Shown piece after piece: positions 40,101-47,271 of a DNA stretch of 64,000 nucleotides (position 1 is the stretch's first letter; the number at the start of each line of letters is the position of its first letter). The position numbers and the translations under genes are program-made. Source of the stretch: Manduca sexta (lineage: Eukaryota > Arthropoda > Insecta > Lepidoptera > Sphingidae); assembly GCF_014839805.1 (NCBI RefSeq), contig NC_051138.1:17202020-17266019 (forward strand), in the 5' to 3' direction. The notes beneath the pieces were generated by a model, which worked only from the letters and a program-made list of their open reading frames with translations, did not search any database and was not told the DNA's origin.

Positions 40101-43100
40101 GAGGACACCGTGGTGGTGTTCTACCAGGAGGACAACAACCGCGTGCTGTGGGAGGAGATGGCGATCATCATCGTGGTGCACAAACAGTATGCCATAGCGT
40201 TCGAGACGCCGCCATACAAGAACCCAAACATTACTGACAATGTCAATGTGAGTCGAAGTTTTAGTCTTTACATGAAACTATTATAACAATGACTAGCAAA
40301 CAACGTACTCCATAAATGGCTTGGTCTTCAAATGTTATTTCTTAAAAAACATTAAAACCGTTTTTACTGCATGGCGATCGTGTACAAATCAACGAAGTCT
40401 AAACTATTATATTAAATTCAAAATATTTTCAAGCAAAACTTTTTCTAAAATTACGGACTTAATGATGATGCTCATGTATAATAAAGATTAATACATCTTA
40501 TAGTCACACATGAGGAACAAGCGAAGAATTGTGTTGAGCAATAGTAAATGTTTGTTCCCCAGGTACGATTCCAGCTGAGAAGGCTCTCCGACAAGATGAC
40601 GAGCAACTCGCTGCCGTTCGAGTACATTCCCGAATACCAAGGTACAATACGCAAACCGCTCCCCGACCTGTCGTTCCTCAGCCTTCTCCTGAACGAGAAG
40701 CGCACGGACACCAACAACAACAAGCCTGACAAGCAGGAGGCCGTCAGCTCCACCACCGACAGCGTAGCAGTGTCGGAGAGCGGTGCTGATGTCACCGATG
40801 TCAACGGAAACCTCGAGCCTGACGCCGACGTCGACGTCGCCGTCGACACCAACGAGAAAAGCCTCAACGAGCTGCTCGAGCAGGTCGCCGAGCTCGACGA
40901 GATCTACTCCGAGAACCGCACGCGCCTCGAGACCATGGCCGGCGCCGAGCCCGAGCCCGACGGCGACGCCGACGACTTCAACGACGCCGGCACCTACACG
41001 AGCTTGCAGTTGGCATTCAAAAACCCCGTGACTATCACGGAACCCGAACCCACGTCTTATGAAGACGTACCAGTCCACACCTTCCGCGGACCCATTATAG
41101 AGTTCACGCCCCTCAAACGCGACAGTGACGACGACCGCGCACCTCCGTTGCCTCCCAAACGCGTGCGCAAATCTACCTCCACGGAGCCGTTCAAAACGAG
41201 CCAGACGTCCGTAGACAGTATCTTGAAGCCCGGCCGGCAGCTGCCCGTGACACGCGACCGCGACGTGCTCAAACACGAGAACCACCTGACGGTAGCCAAA
41301 AGCGAGCCGGCGCTACCGCCGGTTAAGAAACGTTCGTTCTTCTCGCGGCTGTTCCGTCGGAAAGAGAAGTCGCCGGCGCCCAGCGTGAAGTCGGAAGGCG
41401 GCAAGGAGCAGCGCGCTGTAAGCCGGTGGGGCGCTCCGTCAGCAGCGTGTCGGGGCAGCGGCCGTCGCGGTTCAAGTCGTCGGTGTCGCACACGTCGCTG
41501 AAGGACAACGCGTCGGGCGCGGGGCTGAGCTACGCCGACAGCGTGACGCACATCTCGCTGCACGGGGACGACGAGCGCTCGGCGTCGGCGTCGTCGCTGC
41601 GGCGCAGTGTGGGCCCCGCGCCGCCCACGGACGGCAGCATCCTCGTGGCGGAGAGCGTGCTGGCGCTGGACGCGTCGTCGTTCCGGCGCCTGCAGGACGA
41701 GCTGGAGCTGACGGACGCGGAGCACTACGCGCTGTACATGGCCGTGGCGCCGCACGCCACCGCCTCCGAGTTCGACGAGACCAGCTGCTACTACTCGCCC
41801 GTGGACGGCAGCAAGTTCCACGCTCAATAACTATAACGGATACTCATTTGCAGTTCGCCCCAGATGTTTCTGACTGGCAGCTACCTCTTCTCTTATACGG
41901 TTTTGTAATCTCAAACAAAATATAAGTGGTGGCGAACAACATACTACCGTACGTCACAAATTAGACTTCAAAGTACGACGATATTCCGTCTAATTTTTAA
42001 TCGTGTTGCTATCAACCTTGAAAACTGATTAGACGATGTGTTCACACCCCGTACTTTGATCGTCTGCTGTCGGCTATATAGCAATAAGCCTTTTGAAAAT
42101 AACGATCAAATTACCAAAATGGAATGCAGTACGAAAAAATCACTCAAACGCGTGATTTAGATTCCTCGATCGAAGGCAGAATCTCATGAAAATATGTCTC
42201 AATCTTATCTCCTGTGGAACGTTATCAAGTTAATATTTTGTGGCAGAGTCGAAATTCTTTAGATCTACCAGATTGATTCACGTATTGCAAGCCAACTGCA
42301 AGCTCGTATAATCTAGTCGTACTTACGCTTTCTTTTCAGATCTAGTCCAACTGTTGTCTAATTTTATGTTTTTGTTTCAGTTTTTTAATTTATTGATTGT
42401 TTTTGTTATTTATTTTGTTATACCTATAAGTAACTATAATTAATCTTTTTAAATCAATTTGTAGTGCATAATATGTGGTAAATCTGTAAGTGCCAATATT
42501 AGAAAAGGCTGAGCAAATTGTCTTTTTCAATGCATTTTTACTCCTTTTCCTTACCAATATTACAATCTAGTTAAAGTTTTATTTAAATAATTAAATTAAA
42601 GAATTTGGCAAACAATAGTTATGGAAATATTTTTAATGGCTATCTTGAAGAATACTTCCAGTATAACTCGAAATGACTAATGTTTTTAAATTGCATTTTT
42701 AGAACCAAGTTACATAGGCAGTAAGAGAAGGAAGACTCTCATACCGGCATTATTGCAATCTACTTACGAACAAGACAGTAAGTGTGAGTTTTATATCCAC
42801 ATACTTACTATCATACGGTACATGTTGCCAGTATGACGTCTGCATCGAATTGCACAACTGATATGTTTATCGATTACATCGATATAATCGATACAGAAAG
42901 TCTTCTCATTGCTTCCAATAATCAAAATGGTGATGGTTGCGTCATAATTTATGTTCTTTAAATGTATTAAATATCGTATTTGGTCATCATATGGGCTTTA
43001 ATGTGAAGAGGATTGAATGAAACGCTAATTTATCGATAAAATTCAATAGAATATGACGATAATACGTACCTAATAATTAAATTATTTTAACACAATCATG

Positions 43101-46100
43101 GATAATAAATAAATATCTAGATGTGTAATTTAGTAAATCTGTTTTATTATTATCGATAAATTAACAGTTACTATAGAATTAAGTTATTCGATTACATGTT
43201 AATCGATTATTGCTTACTGGTGCCTGGTATTGGGTGGTGGCGCCAAAACAATTCGCTTTAGGATAATTTAAGGAATATCTTTTAGAAGGTGATTCAAATT
43301 CTACAAACAAATGGTATGAAATCTCAAATGTTACATCATATTTAGAGCTTTTAAATCGAGATAATATGATTTTTAATCTATCTCAAACTGATCTGCAATT
43401 TCGTTTGAATCACATTTCTACAGGATTATATTTTAAATGATTGTTCTAACAATATTATGTATTCATGTATAAGTTAGATTACATCTATAGTATGTATATG
43501 CTAAATGCAGTTACTAACACGAAATACAATAAGAATAATTGATTTTACAATGTGTGTTAGATACGTGTGAGCATTGGAATACGGTAAAACTTTGAGATAT
43601 TAGTTTAGATTAACTTTGGCTTTGTAATTTTTAGAGCAATACAAAAAAATATTTTTGTTTTACCGTCATAAACTCAAAGTTAATTATTTTATTGAAATTA
43701 AGTGTATATCTTAATATATTCTTAAAGTCCAAAAATATATTCAGAATATTTAATAAATTATCTAAGAGAAAAATTGTTGGTACTATGACCAATGAAATTG
43801 GTGGAAAAAATATCTAAAAAGCATATCCAACGATTTTATTGTTGATCATAATTTATTTGTGTCGTTGATTTGTCGAATATTTATGTTTTGTTGAGTCTCA
43901 CGGTAGGGTAGCCAGACGGAAAAGTCGGAAATAGACTATAAATTCGGCAAATTATACCGGTGTCTACCACATATCTCCGCAGCTGGCTCACAGTGCAGCT
44001 TCTGTAACAGTTCTCAGCATTTGTCTAAACGCGCTGGCTGGCGGCCAGCCATTACTACGCACACGGCATGTTTAAAACACGAACTGAGATCTCGCTATGA
44101 GGCGCATAGCAAATCCTGCAGTTCAAATGCTAGTACAAACTCGCTACGTAGAATAGGGCTAATATGGATATGTGTTAACAAAATTATAGTTTGTAACGTA
44201 TGTTAGATTTAAACAAAATTGTATGTTATATGTAGAAGTTTTTGAAAGAAGCCATACTGGGAACTTAGTAATGAACGCTGTATGTTTTGTCTTGATTTCT
44301 TCGGCGTTCGATGTCAATGTGAAATCCAAAACAAAGTATAGCTATGTGAGACCTCTACAGCGTTTATTAGTACAACGCCGATGTAAAATAACTGATGTAT
44401 TTTATGAAAAACGTTATTTGCAACCTGCTGTACTTTTGATTTACAATATCTGGTATCATAGAGTATTGTGAAGTAACTTTTTTATGATATAAATATTATT
44501 GGCAATAAATTTTTGACTTGCTCGGAATAAGTTCCCTTTAGAAAATTGTTATTACTTTAAATATGAATACCAAAATGCCACTTATATCTGCTGATGCTTC
44601 GACGGATCGTGTATGTCTTGAACATATCCTCATTATAGTAAAAGATACGAGAATTTTAGAGAAATTTACGTATTTAAAATACTGTTTACAGTAACGTATT
44701 ACCGAACTGGTCGTTTTGTCGATATCGATAATTATTATCGACATCGATAACTGCGACATGTACTTAACTTTTAGGAAAATTATTTAGACATATTTTTTGA
44801 CAGAATTATCATGTAATAAAGTCGCTTTTGTGAATTTTTTTACATTTTTATACAGAGACGGTAGACGATGTAGCTTGAGTGATGCGAATACCAATTAATA
44901 TGCTAATAAAAGACGTTTGTTTCTTTTCGATAATGGCCAAATCCTAAGTTACGCGAAAAAAGAGGTACGGACATACGTGTTGTGGCATGGTTGTGTATTT
45001 TGTTGTTGTTTTTTATATTATTTTGATACCATCACACATATTCATATTAGCGTTTTATTTTCTGTTAATTTTAGCATGTTATTTTTTGTTCAGGTTGAAT
45101 GTATTCGTTTTTTTTCGTAGGGTTATTGTATCTAACCCAATAACGAATATATTTTCTTTATGATAAACTTTGGGCAGTCGTATAAAAAGATATTCTTAGC
45201 CAATCCTAAACTAATAAATTAGACTTATTAAAAACAAAAAACTAAAGATTGGTGGCGAATTTTTCTCACCATCGCTACGTTAGTGTTTTACTTCAGTTCT
45301 AATTGGAACATTCATAGTCGACACTTATTTTTGTTGTTTTCCGATGCTAACCCCTGACTGAGATGTTGATGTTAATTTATTTTTAAATTAATTTGCTTTT
45401 TATTCCATTTATAATATTTTTATCGACGCTTTTAATTTTATTCAGTGATGATGCAATTTTAATTTGTAGCAATATATGCATATTTTAAATATTATATTAT
45501 CAAAACTTACGTGTTGATACAAGTTTTACGTGGCTTAGCTAATTGCATGTCGCTTGTGAAGGCATACGGCTTTAATTTCATTATTCTAGAAAGTGGGATA
45601 AAGTTATTTTAATTTATTTTATTTTTCAGGGGGGTTCCAGCAAGAACAGAAACCGATCAAAATCGAGCCAAGAGGTAAGTTTGTATTATTTTACACAGAT
45701 CTGTCCAGGAATTCAGTCAGAGGAAATTAATTAAAATCTTATATAACTATGACAGACATACTGGTTCTAAAAGTCTAAAGAATGTCATGTCGAATATACA
45801 TTTTCCGATCTAAGTTGCCATTAATGCGAGTACAAGGGAGATCCCAGTAATATTATGACCAAGAGTGTGACACGACAATTGAGGTCAAAATTGAGTATCA
45901 AGGTCTAATCAGCAACCTTATGATTAAATACTTACCATTTATTGTTCCAAGTTCCAATAAAGTACTTACCTAAGTTCACGTTACACAACAACTTATAACA
46001 TATTTTTTTTGGTATTTCAGATAAAACGCCGCCTCATCATCTTAGCACGTCGCCATTGCACGTGTATCCGCCATACGCCGACCAAGTGAGTAAGGTAAAC

Positions 46101-47271
46101 AACTTTAAATAAAAGGCAATTTACTGTTTCAATTGACTATTTAATTTTTATTCAGTAACTTCGGGCTTGTGTTTATTTTAGGTGTATCTATAGACCCCTA
46201 TCGGATGTCCCATAAGTGTAATAAGATTTTATGTGTTAATTTCAGCAAAACTGGCCGATGAGCATGGAGCAGATGCAGGCTAACCTGCTGATGCCGGGCC
46301 CGAGCAACCCCAACGCGTTCCAGGAGCTGCAGTGGGGCGCGCAGTACCAGCAGAACCTGGCCCCCCTGCAGCCTGCCAGCCTGGCAGCCCCCCCTCGCCC
46401 TCACCACCAGCTTCCTCTCCCGCTAATATGCAGGTAAAATTTACTTAAAATTATTTGTTCCATTATTTTTTCAATGTAATTTATCGATATAAAAAGTTAG
46501 ATAGTATCGATTTAGTAATTTCAATATCGATTATAATAATAGATTGGTAATTATTGAGTTGGCAGTGTATATATTGTAACAACCTCAAGTACTTTTATGT
46601 ATTCTATTTGATGTTACCAGGTGGTTCCAAACATGGGTCAGTCGCCCATGCACAGGGTGGTCTCCCCCATGGCCCATTCGATGCACGACGGCGCCTCGCC
46701 CATGGGACAGCAGATGATAGGTGGCACGTCACCCATGGCCCAGTCGATGCACGGCTGTGCGTCTCCAATGGCGCAACCCATGCAGGGCGTAGCGTCACCC
46801 ATGGCTCACTCGATGCACGGAGCTGGCTCGCCCAACATGGTGCAGCATATCGATTACAGCCAGGTGAAGATTTAAATTTATACCACTATCACATCTTAGG
46901 ACGGAATACACATGGCGAAACTGGGTGCACCAGTTACGCCTCTGCCTGCCCCTTAAGGAATAAATGACAGGAGTGTGTGTGTGTGTATTTTGTTCTCAGT
47001 AGGGCTCGATTGTTAGGATCCAATGCCCTGTATTTACATTCCTTTGGGATTTTTGTTATAAATTGATTGCTTGTAATATTTGTTCAATATTTGTGTGTCG
47101 GCTCGGCAGATGGAGGGCGGGTCGTTCTCGGCGGAGCTGGCGCGCGCGGAGGTGCCGGCGCTGTCGTCGGGCGAGCTGCTCGGCCTGTCGGCGCTGCTGG
47201 CCGACCGCGGCGCCGACCTGCAGCTGTCCTCCGACCTCACGCGCCTCTCCACCAGCGACATGCTGCTGTAG
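13103..47271 (+). CDS. dl: dorsal: Rel/NF-kB transcription factor of the Toll pathway (whole gene span, introns included)
   Basis: The protein is a class II NF-kB factor that is held in the cytoplasm by an IkB (Cactus) and enters the nucleus after Toll signalling to activate immune and patterning genes. Coding exons, in order, are 13103-13174, 15184-15322, 26556-26708, 27369-27553, 38753-38982, 40092-40247, 40563-40641, 42703-42777, 45630-45674, 46021-46085 or 46094, 46246-46435, 46621-46863 and 47110-47271; I verified matching splice phase at each junction except after 46435. Signatures are the DNA-contact loop [16 protein letters not shown], the [17 protein letters not shown] stretch, DKKAMSDL, a protein-kinase-A-type RRLS site, a basic SKRRKT motif and a Met/Ser/Pro-rich activation tail. 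There are no ankyrin repeats, so it is not Relish. A Dif-like paralogue is unlikely given the sequence. The first exon is missing, and two one-base frame breaks (near 41417 and 46389) look like sequence errors. Confidence 0.93.
13175..15183 (+). other. dorsal intron
   Basis: An intron of 2.0 kb between a GTGAGT donor and a TGTGTGCAG acceptor. Apart from the inverted-repeat element at 13231-13381 and a fragment near 14698 that resembles other dispersed repeats ('gtgtatctgtatgtctgtcag..ccgattttgatgcag'), it is AT-rich with nothing else I can recognise. Confidence 0.6.
13231..13381. mobile_element. 151-bp MITE-like element with CAGTGGCGAAG terminal inverted repeats
   Basis: The element starts CAGTGGCGAAG and ends with its exact complement CTTCGCCACTG. 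Internal blocks 'agccgattcgtaccggcttc' and 'aaattctccc' recur in the copies at 3644 and 26905-27065. I see no clear target-site duplication. It is non-coding and sits in the first mapped dorsal intron. Confidence 0.65.
15184..15322 (+). CDS. dl: dorsal, exon leading into the Rel homology domain
   Basis: 139 nt, starting after TGTGTGCAG and ending before GTAACA. It encodes [15 protein letters not shown]...MAHTQPQ...[16 protein letters not shown]; the last Arg codon (AG|A) is completed by the exon at 26556, giving the canonical ...[13 protein letters not shown] start of the Rel homology domain. An internal Met (15246) begins [10 protein letters not shown] and could serve as the start of a shorter N-terminal isoform. 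The exon is GC-rich in AT-rich surroundings. Confidence 0.93.
16486..16735 (+). repeat. dispersed repeat beginning 'gactagttgacccgaaagacgttgtccc'
   Basis: The opening 'gacccg.aagacgttgtcccgtcttaactatgaatttgcagcgcgc' and the ending 'gaaatcggtccagctattcacgcgtgatggtgtgacc' are typical of a dispersed lepidopteran repeat that I recognise by wording but cannot name. There is one copy in this window, so support is from general knowledge only. Confidence 0.4.
17627..17660. repeat. perfect 34-bp palindrome
   Basis: ACGAAATTTTATGTAA is followed by TG and then by its exact reverse complement TTACATAAAATTTCGT: a 16-bp stem with a 2-bp centre. It lies in a dorsal intron. A hairpin could form, but no function is shown. 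It may be the fused ends of a small inverted-repeat element. Confidence 0.85.
17884..18670 (-). repeat. tRNA-headed SINE copy, family 1, split by a hAT insertion
   Basis: On the minus strand the SINE 3' part (17884-17928) and body plus head (18481 to about 18670) are continuous with the consensus once the 552-bp insertion at 17929-18480 is removed. The join falls inside the 'agggcaccca' segment seen intact at 54741-54750 (reverse strand). The head is diverged. Confidence 0.7.
17929..18480. mobile_element. non-autonomous hAT-type element, 552 bp
   Basis: It is flanked by an exact 8-bp target-site duplication CAGGGCAC (17921-17928 and 18481-18488). Its termini are CAGCGTTG and CAACGCTG, inverted repeats that fit the CAGNG start usual in hAT transposons, and an 8-bp duplication is the hAT hallmark. 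There is no transposase frame. A GC-rich segment near 17985-18075 carries a (GC)n run. It interrupts an older SINE, so it is the younger insertion. Confidence 0.85.
19104..19263. repeat. short inverted-repeat element with AAACCGGTTAT ends
   Basis: AAACCGGTTAT at 19104-19114 is matched by ATAACCGGTTT at 19253-19263. Two further ATAACCGG copies lie at the right end. The 160-bp stretch is non-coding. No target-site duplication is evident, so the assignment as a MITE is tentative. Confidence 0.45.
19556..19670 (+). repeat. tRNA-headed SINE, family 2, 3' fragment
   Basis: 'tgtgaagtctac..atccgtactaggccagcgtggt.ga.ta.ggc' followed by 'cagtgg..' and 'tacagggctg' match the 3' half of the copy at 21301-21612. 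Confidence 0.65.
21301..21612 (+). repeat. tRNA-headed SINE, family 2, near full-length
   Basis: The head 'gcggcgaTAGCCTAGTTGG' holds an A box, and 'GGTTCAAATCC' at about 21353-21363 is a B box, spaced as in RNA polymerase III promoters of tRNA origin. The body carries the 'aacatcgtgaggaaacctgcac'-like core and the 3' part 'gtccgtactaggccagcgtggtagac', and ends in an AT-rich tail after 'tacagggctgat'. It is a SINE, not a functional tRNA gene: the acceptor stem and anticodon arm do not pair. Confidence 0.8.
21672..21885 (+). repeat. tRNA-headed SINE copy, family 1
   Basis: It shows the family order 'ggggttcgatgcctaagttgggcaa' (B box region), 'cagtatcagacggagtctgggattcccgatatggcgataggctcg', 'tatcacatcatggaac' and 'agttgcgcctctgcctacc'. 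It lies 60 bp downstream of a family-2 SINE. Confidence 0.7.
22346..22580 (-). repeat. tRNA-headed SINE copy, family 1, reverse orientation
   Basis: The minus strand reads from a head with B box 'GGGTTCGAATCCCCGG' (about 22510-22525) through the 'gtctggactcagtaatttgtgttcgatatggcgataggctcg' core to the 'aggttacacgcctacctacccttt' end. Confidence 0.7.
23468..23690 (+). repeat. dispersed repeat, same family as 10041-10255
   Basis: It carries the same ordered blocks as the copy at 10041: 'tattataaacc', 'tgtctgtatgttatcgatttt', 'ttggtatggagatagtttaagaccctgggaaggttata' and the end 'cacgcaggctaaatcgcgagcaaaat'. Confidence 0.55.
24387..24786. mobile_element. internally deleted derivative of the THAP/P-type transposon (copy A)
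   Basis: The left 85 bp ('aatgacgttttacaaatagacgcgtc...acagcgcactatttactatag') match the left end of the 51021-55265 element. From 'ctagcggctcgca' onward the sequence matches its right 350 bp ('cgccatgacagtcga', 'aatagtgtatactta', 'acacaggaaggcattt', 'gactagccgcgac', 'cgtcttgcc'). The transposase-coding middle is absent. The extreme right end seen in copy B is lost here. It was probably mobilised in trans by a full-length relative. Confidence 0.75.
26463..26514. mobile_element. solo right end of the THAP/P-type family (copy E)
   Basis: 52 bp from GTCTTGCCAGTATTGAGCTC to the terminus ...AAAAACATCTTA match the last 52 bp of copy B (38680-38731) almost base for base. The left remainder is missing. 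The element end lies 41 nt upstream of a dorsal exon, inside the 3' end of the intron. Confidence 0.8.
26556..26708 (+). CDS. dl: dorsal, Rel homology exon 1 (DNA-contact loop)
   Basis: 153 nt between a GTTCCAG acceptor and a GTAACA donor. It encodes (R)[15 protein letters not shown]..., the loop whose Arg and Glu residues contact the kB site and whose Cys is redox-sensitive in Rel proteins, followed by [18 protein letters not shown] and [10 protein letters not shown](R). Phase 2 is kept at both ends. Confidence 0.96.
26709..27368 (+). other. dorsal intron, 660 bp
   Basis: It contains one inverted-repeat element (26905-27065). The rest is AT-rich without recognisable features. The acceptor is GTTCCCCAG. 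Confidence 0.7.
26905..27065. mobile_element. MITE-like element of the CAGTGGCGAAG family
   Basis: It starts TAGTGACGAAG and ends ATTCGCCACGG, diverged forms of the terminal repeats at 13231-13381. Internally it shares 'gaaattt.ccgaaa', 'gaaagggaagccggcaggaatcgggttatatgga' with the reverse complement of the copy at 3644. Confidence 0.6.
27369..27553 (+). CDS. dl: dorsal, Rel homology exon 2
   Basis: 185 nt between CCCCAG and GTAAGT. It encodes [16 protein letters not shown], then [20 protein letters not shown] and [24 protein letters not shown], the middle of the N-terminal Rel homology subdomain. It ends in phase 1 (A), giving Thr with CC of the next exon. Confidence 0.96.
27610..27780. repeat. 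G-rich intronic segment, probable repeat fragment
   Basis: A GC-rich block ('ggacaggttatctggggaaggaaagggaacg...ggcggaggggagaaggtcgggaaatg...cccccataggcctcaatatggtttcaaccatgagg') unlike its surroundings. I believe the wording belongs to a multicopy lepidopteran repeat, but it has no second copy in this window. The 149-residue minus-strand frame across it is a shadow. Confidence 0.35.
28186..28420 (+). repeat. dispersed repeat, same family as 11128-11290
   Basis: About 100 bp match the reverse complement of 11141-11240, ending 'gtgcaactttgttcgcttacgtgataaa'. The tail 'caccggacttttgggtg' recurs at about 49903-49919, so the family may extend further. Confidence 0.55.
31336..31435 (-). repeat. 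3' LTR (element orientation), 100 bp
   Basis: It starts TGTTA and ends TAACA and is base-for-base identical with the other LTR. In element orientation it has TTATATATG near its start, an AATAAA polyadenylation hexamer, and a small inverted repeat TGGCAGGT/ACCTGTCA. Confidence 0.95.
31436..31445 (-). other. polypurine tract of the LTR element
   Basis: On the minus strand GGGGGAGAAA directly precedes the 3' LTR. This is where plus-strand priming occurs in LTR elements. Confidence 0.85.
31504..35673 (-). CDS. mag-type gag-pol region with several one-base frame breaks
   Basis: Gag begins at an ATG at 35673 (MAQTFGIL...). Two CCHC zinc knuckles ([14 protein letters not shown] and [14 protein letters not shown]) follow near 35045-34945. 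The protease has the DSGS motif near 34813. The reverse transcriptase active site reads MLDD (about 33980), where most relatives have Y-x-DD. RNase H starts [11 protein letters not shown] (about 33550). Integrase has an HHCC finger (about 32850-32740) and a D,D-35-E type core ([19 protein letters not shown]), then a C-terminal domain with an acidic tail to the stop at 31504. Frame changes occur near 35125, 34198, 33655, 33615, 32970, 32600, 32365 and 32350, mostly in A, T or G runs. I infer sequence error, since the LTRs are identical. I do not give a joined product. Confidence 0.88.
35714..35726 (-). other. primer-binding site, tRNA-Ser type
   Basis: One base inside the 5' LTR the minus strand reads TGGCGACGAGGAT. 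This is complementary to a tRNA 3' end ...ATCCTCGTCG-CCA, which fits insect tRNA-Ser(GCU) whose acceptor stem begins GACGAGG. The tRNA match is from general knowledge. Confidence 0.8.
35728..35827 (-). repeat. 5' LTR (element orientation), 100 bp
   Basis: Identical with 31336-31435. It is followed outward by the GTTAA duplication. At 100 bp it is among the short LTRs known for the mag lineage. Confidence 0.95.
38294..38731. mobile_element. internally deleted derivative of the THAP/P-type transposon (copy B)
   Basis: The 438-bp element begins CAATGACGTTTTACAAATAG and ends ATAAAAACATCTTA. It is flanked by the exact duplication GAATATAAA (38285-38293 and 38732-38740), 8-9 bp as expected for P-type elements. 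Ends form an imperfect inverted repeat (GACGTTTTACA / GATGTTTTTATT...). Left about 100 bp and right about 340 bp match the ends of the 51021-55265 element. It ends 21 nt before a dorsal exon. Confidence 0.85.
38753..38982 (+). CDS. dl: dorsal, Rel homology exon 3
   Basis: 230 nt between TTGTTCCAG and a GTCAGT donor. It encodes (T)[41 protein letters not shown] and [21 protein letters not shown]...[11 protein letters not shown], the hinge and the start of the dimerisation (IPT/TIG) domain; DKKAMSDL and LLCEK are hallmark segments. It ends in phase 0. Confidence 0.96.
38983..40091 (+). other. dorsal intron, 1.1 kb
   Basis: It contains a 37-bp direct duplication at 39125-39196 and a possible fragment of a family-1 SINE near 39053-39100 ('atcccatagaggtaggcaga'). 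Nothing else is recognisable. Confidence 0.6.
39125..39196. repeat. 37-bp tandem duplication
   Basis: ATCGACAAACTAAACC with a T-rich continuation to CATGAAT occurs at 39125 and again at 39162. It is an intronic slippage product. Confidence 0.8.
40092..40247 (+). CDS. dl: dorsal, Rel homology exon 4 (dimerisation domain)
   Basis: 156 nt (52 codons) between TTTCCAG and GTGAGT, phase 0 at both ends. It encodes [45 protein letters not shown] and NITDNVN, the second half of the IPT/TIG dimerisation fold. Confidence 0.96.
40563..41830 (+). CDS. dl: dorsal, exon with two fates: spliced at 40641 or read through to a Dorsal-B-like C-terminus
   Basis: After a TTCCCCAG acceptor the exon encodes [20 protein letters not shown] and YIPEYQ, closing the Rel homology domain; RRLS is a protein-kinase-A-type site. 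At 40642 a GTACAA donor ends the 79-nt short form in phase 1, which fits the NLS exon at 42703. Read-through gives about 390 further residues: an acidic, Pro/Ser-rich linker, the basic stretch [16 protein letters not shown], and an end ...[12 protein letters not shown]...[15 protein letters not shown]. In the sequence as given the frame breaks near 41417 (a base appears missing in 'gctgtaagccggtg') and the first frame stops at 41501; the natural end is TAA at 41828. Flies make a comparable Dorsal-B. Antisense frames here are GC shadows. Confidence 0.85.
41831..42702 (+). other. 3' UTR of the read-through isoform / intron of the spliced isoform
   Basis: AT-rich sequence between the TAA at 41828 and the NLS exon. 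The acceptor before 42703 is TTGCATTTTTAG. I see no gene and no repeat with a second copy in this window. Confidence 0.55.
42703..42777 (+). CDS. dl: dorsal, short exon carrying the nuclear-localisation motif
   Basis: 75 nt between TGCATTTTTAG and a GTAAGT donor. With the last G of 40641 it reads (E)[20 protein letters not shown] then YEQD, and its final A joins GG of the next exon to give Arg. Phase 1 is kept exactly on both sides. SKRRKT sits where Dorsal proteins carry their basic NLS just after the Rel homology domain. The exon is too short for a gene finder that relies on long frames. Confidence 0.85.
42778..45629 (+). other. dorsal intron, 2.9 kb
   Basis: AT-rich. It has several ATCGATA-type motifs (near 42868-42890 and 44718-44755), which resemble the DRE/DREF-type sequence of flies, but no clear promoter. 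Frames at 44021-44471 and 44917-45120 lack recognisable domains. Confidence 0.55.
45630..45674 (+). CDS. dl: dorsal, 45-nt exon after the NLS
   Basis: It lies between ATTTTTCAG and GTAAGT and encodes (R)[14 protein letters not shown] with a final G that becomes Asp with AT of the next exon. IKIEP is a sumoylation-type motif (psi-K-x-E), seen here by eye only. Confidence 0.85.
46021..46094 (+). CDS. dl: dorsal, small exon with tandem donor sites
   Basis: After GGTATTTCAG the exon encodes (D)[21 protein letters not shown]. Two in-frame donors follow: GTGAGT at 46086 and GTAAAC at 46095, so the residues VSK may be included or skipped. GTGAGT is the stronger consensus. Both leave phase 0 for the next exon. 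Confidence 0.85.
46246..46435 (+). CDS. dl: dorsal, activation-domain exon with a homopolymer frame break
   Basis: After TTAATTTCAG it encodes [40 protein letters not shown] and a Pro/Ala-rich end. The frame runs into a C7 run at 46388-46394; with eight C it would read on as [15 protein letters not shown] and end in phase 0 at 46433, exactly before the donor (CAG|GTAAAA) and in frame with the next exon. As given it ends in the wrong phase. I infer a missing C rather than a real mutation. Confidence 0.82.
46621..46863 (+). CDS. dl: dorsal, Met/Ser/Pro-repeat activation-domain exon
   Basis: 243 nt (81 codons) between TTACCAG and GTGAAG, phase 0 at both ends. The product is a degenerate repeat of about ten residues, x-SPMxxSMHG (for example [31 protein letters not shown]), a low-complexity transactivation tail. 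The repeat likely arose by slippage at the DNA level. Confidence 0.92.
46885..46995 (+). repeat. 3' fragment of a family-1 SINE in a 246-bp dorsal intron
   Basis: 'ctatcacatcttaggacggaatacacatggcgaaactgggtgcaccagttacgcctctgcctgccccttaaggaataaa' matches the 3' half of 54541-54812, and a short GT run follows. It takes up nearly half of the intron 46864-47109. Confidence 0.7.
47110..47271 (+). CDS. dl: dorsal, terminal coding exon
   Basis: After a CGGCTCGGCAG acceptor the exon encodes [40 protein letters not shown] and [13 protein letters not shown], then TAG at 47269-47271. The leucine/serine-rich amphipathic end is typical of an activation-domain tail. It is strongly GC-rich. The last 22 codons and the stop are part of the tandem array at 47206-47613. 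Confidence 0.92.
   Translation: MEGGSFSAELARAEVPALSSGELLGLSALLADRGADLQLSSDLTRLSTSDMLL

Noticed and set aside
40488..41285. 265-residue open frame on the minus strand, and a 256-residue one at 41057-41827
   Set aside because: Both lie antisense to the GC-rich dorsal read-through exon, whose plus-strand product has sensible composition and continues a Rel domain. The antisense products are low-complexity shadows.
41418..41423. GTAAGC as a real splice donor explaining the frame change at 41417
   Set aside because: It would leave phase 0, which fits neither the 42703 nor the 45630 exon, while the downstream frame in the same exon continues directly as protein-like sequence. A missing base is simpler.
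13103..47271. Relish-type NF-kB gene
   Set aside because: No ankyrin repeats follow the Rel domain; the tail is an activation domain as in Dorsal.
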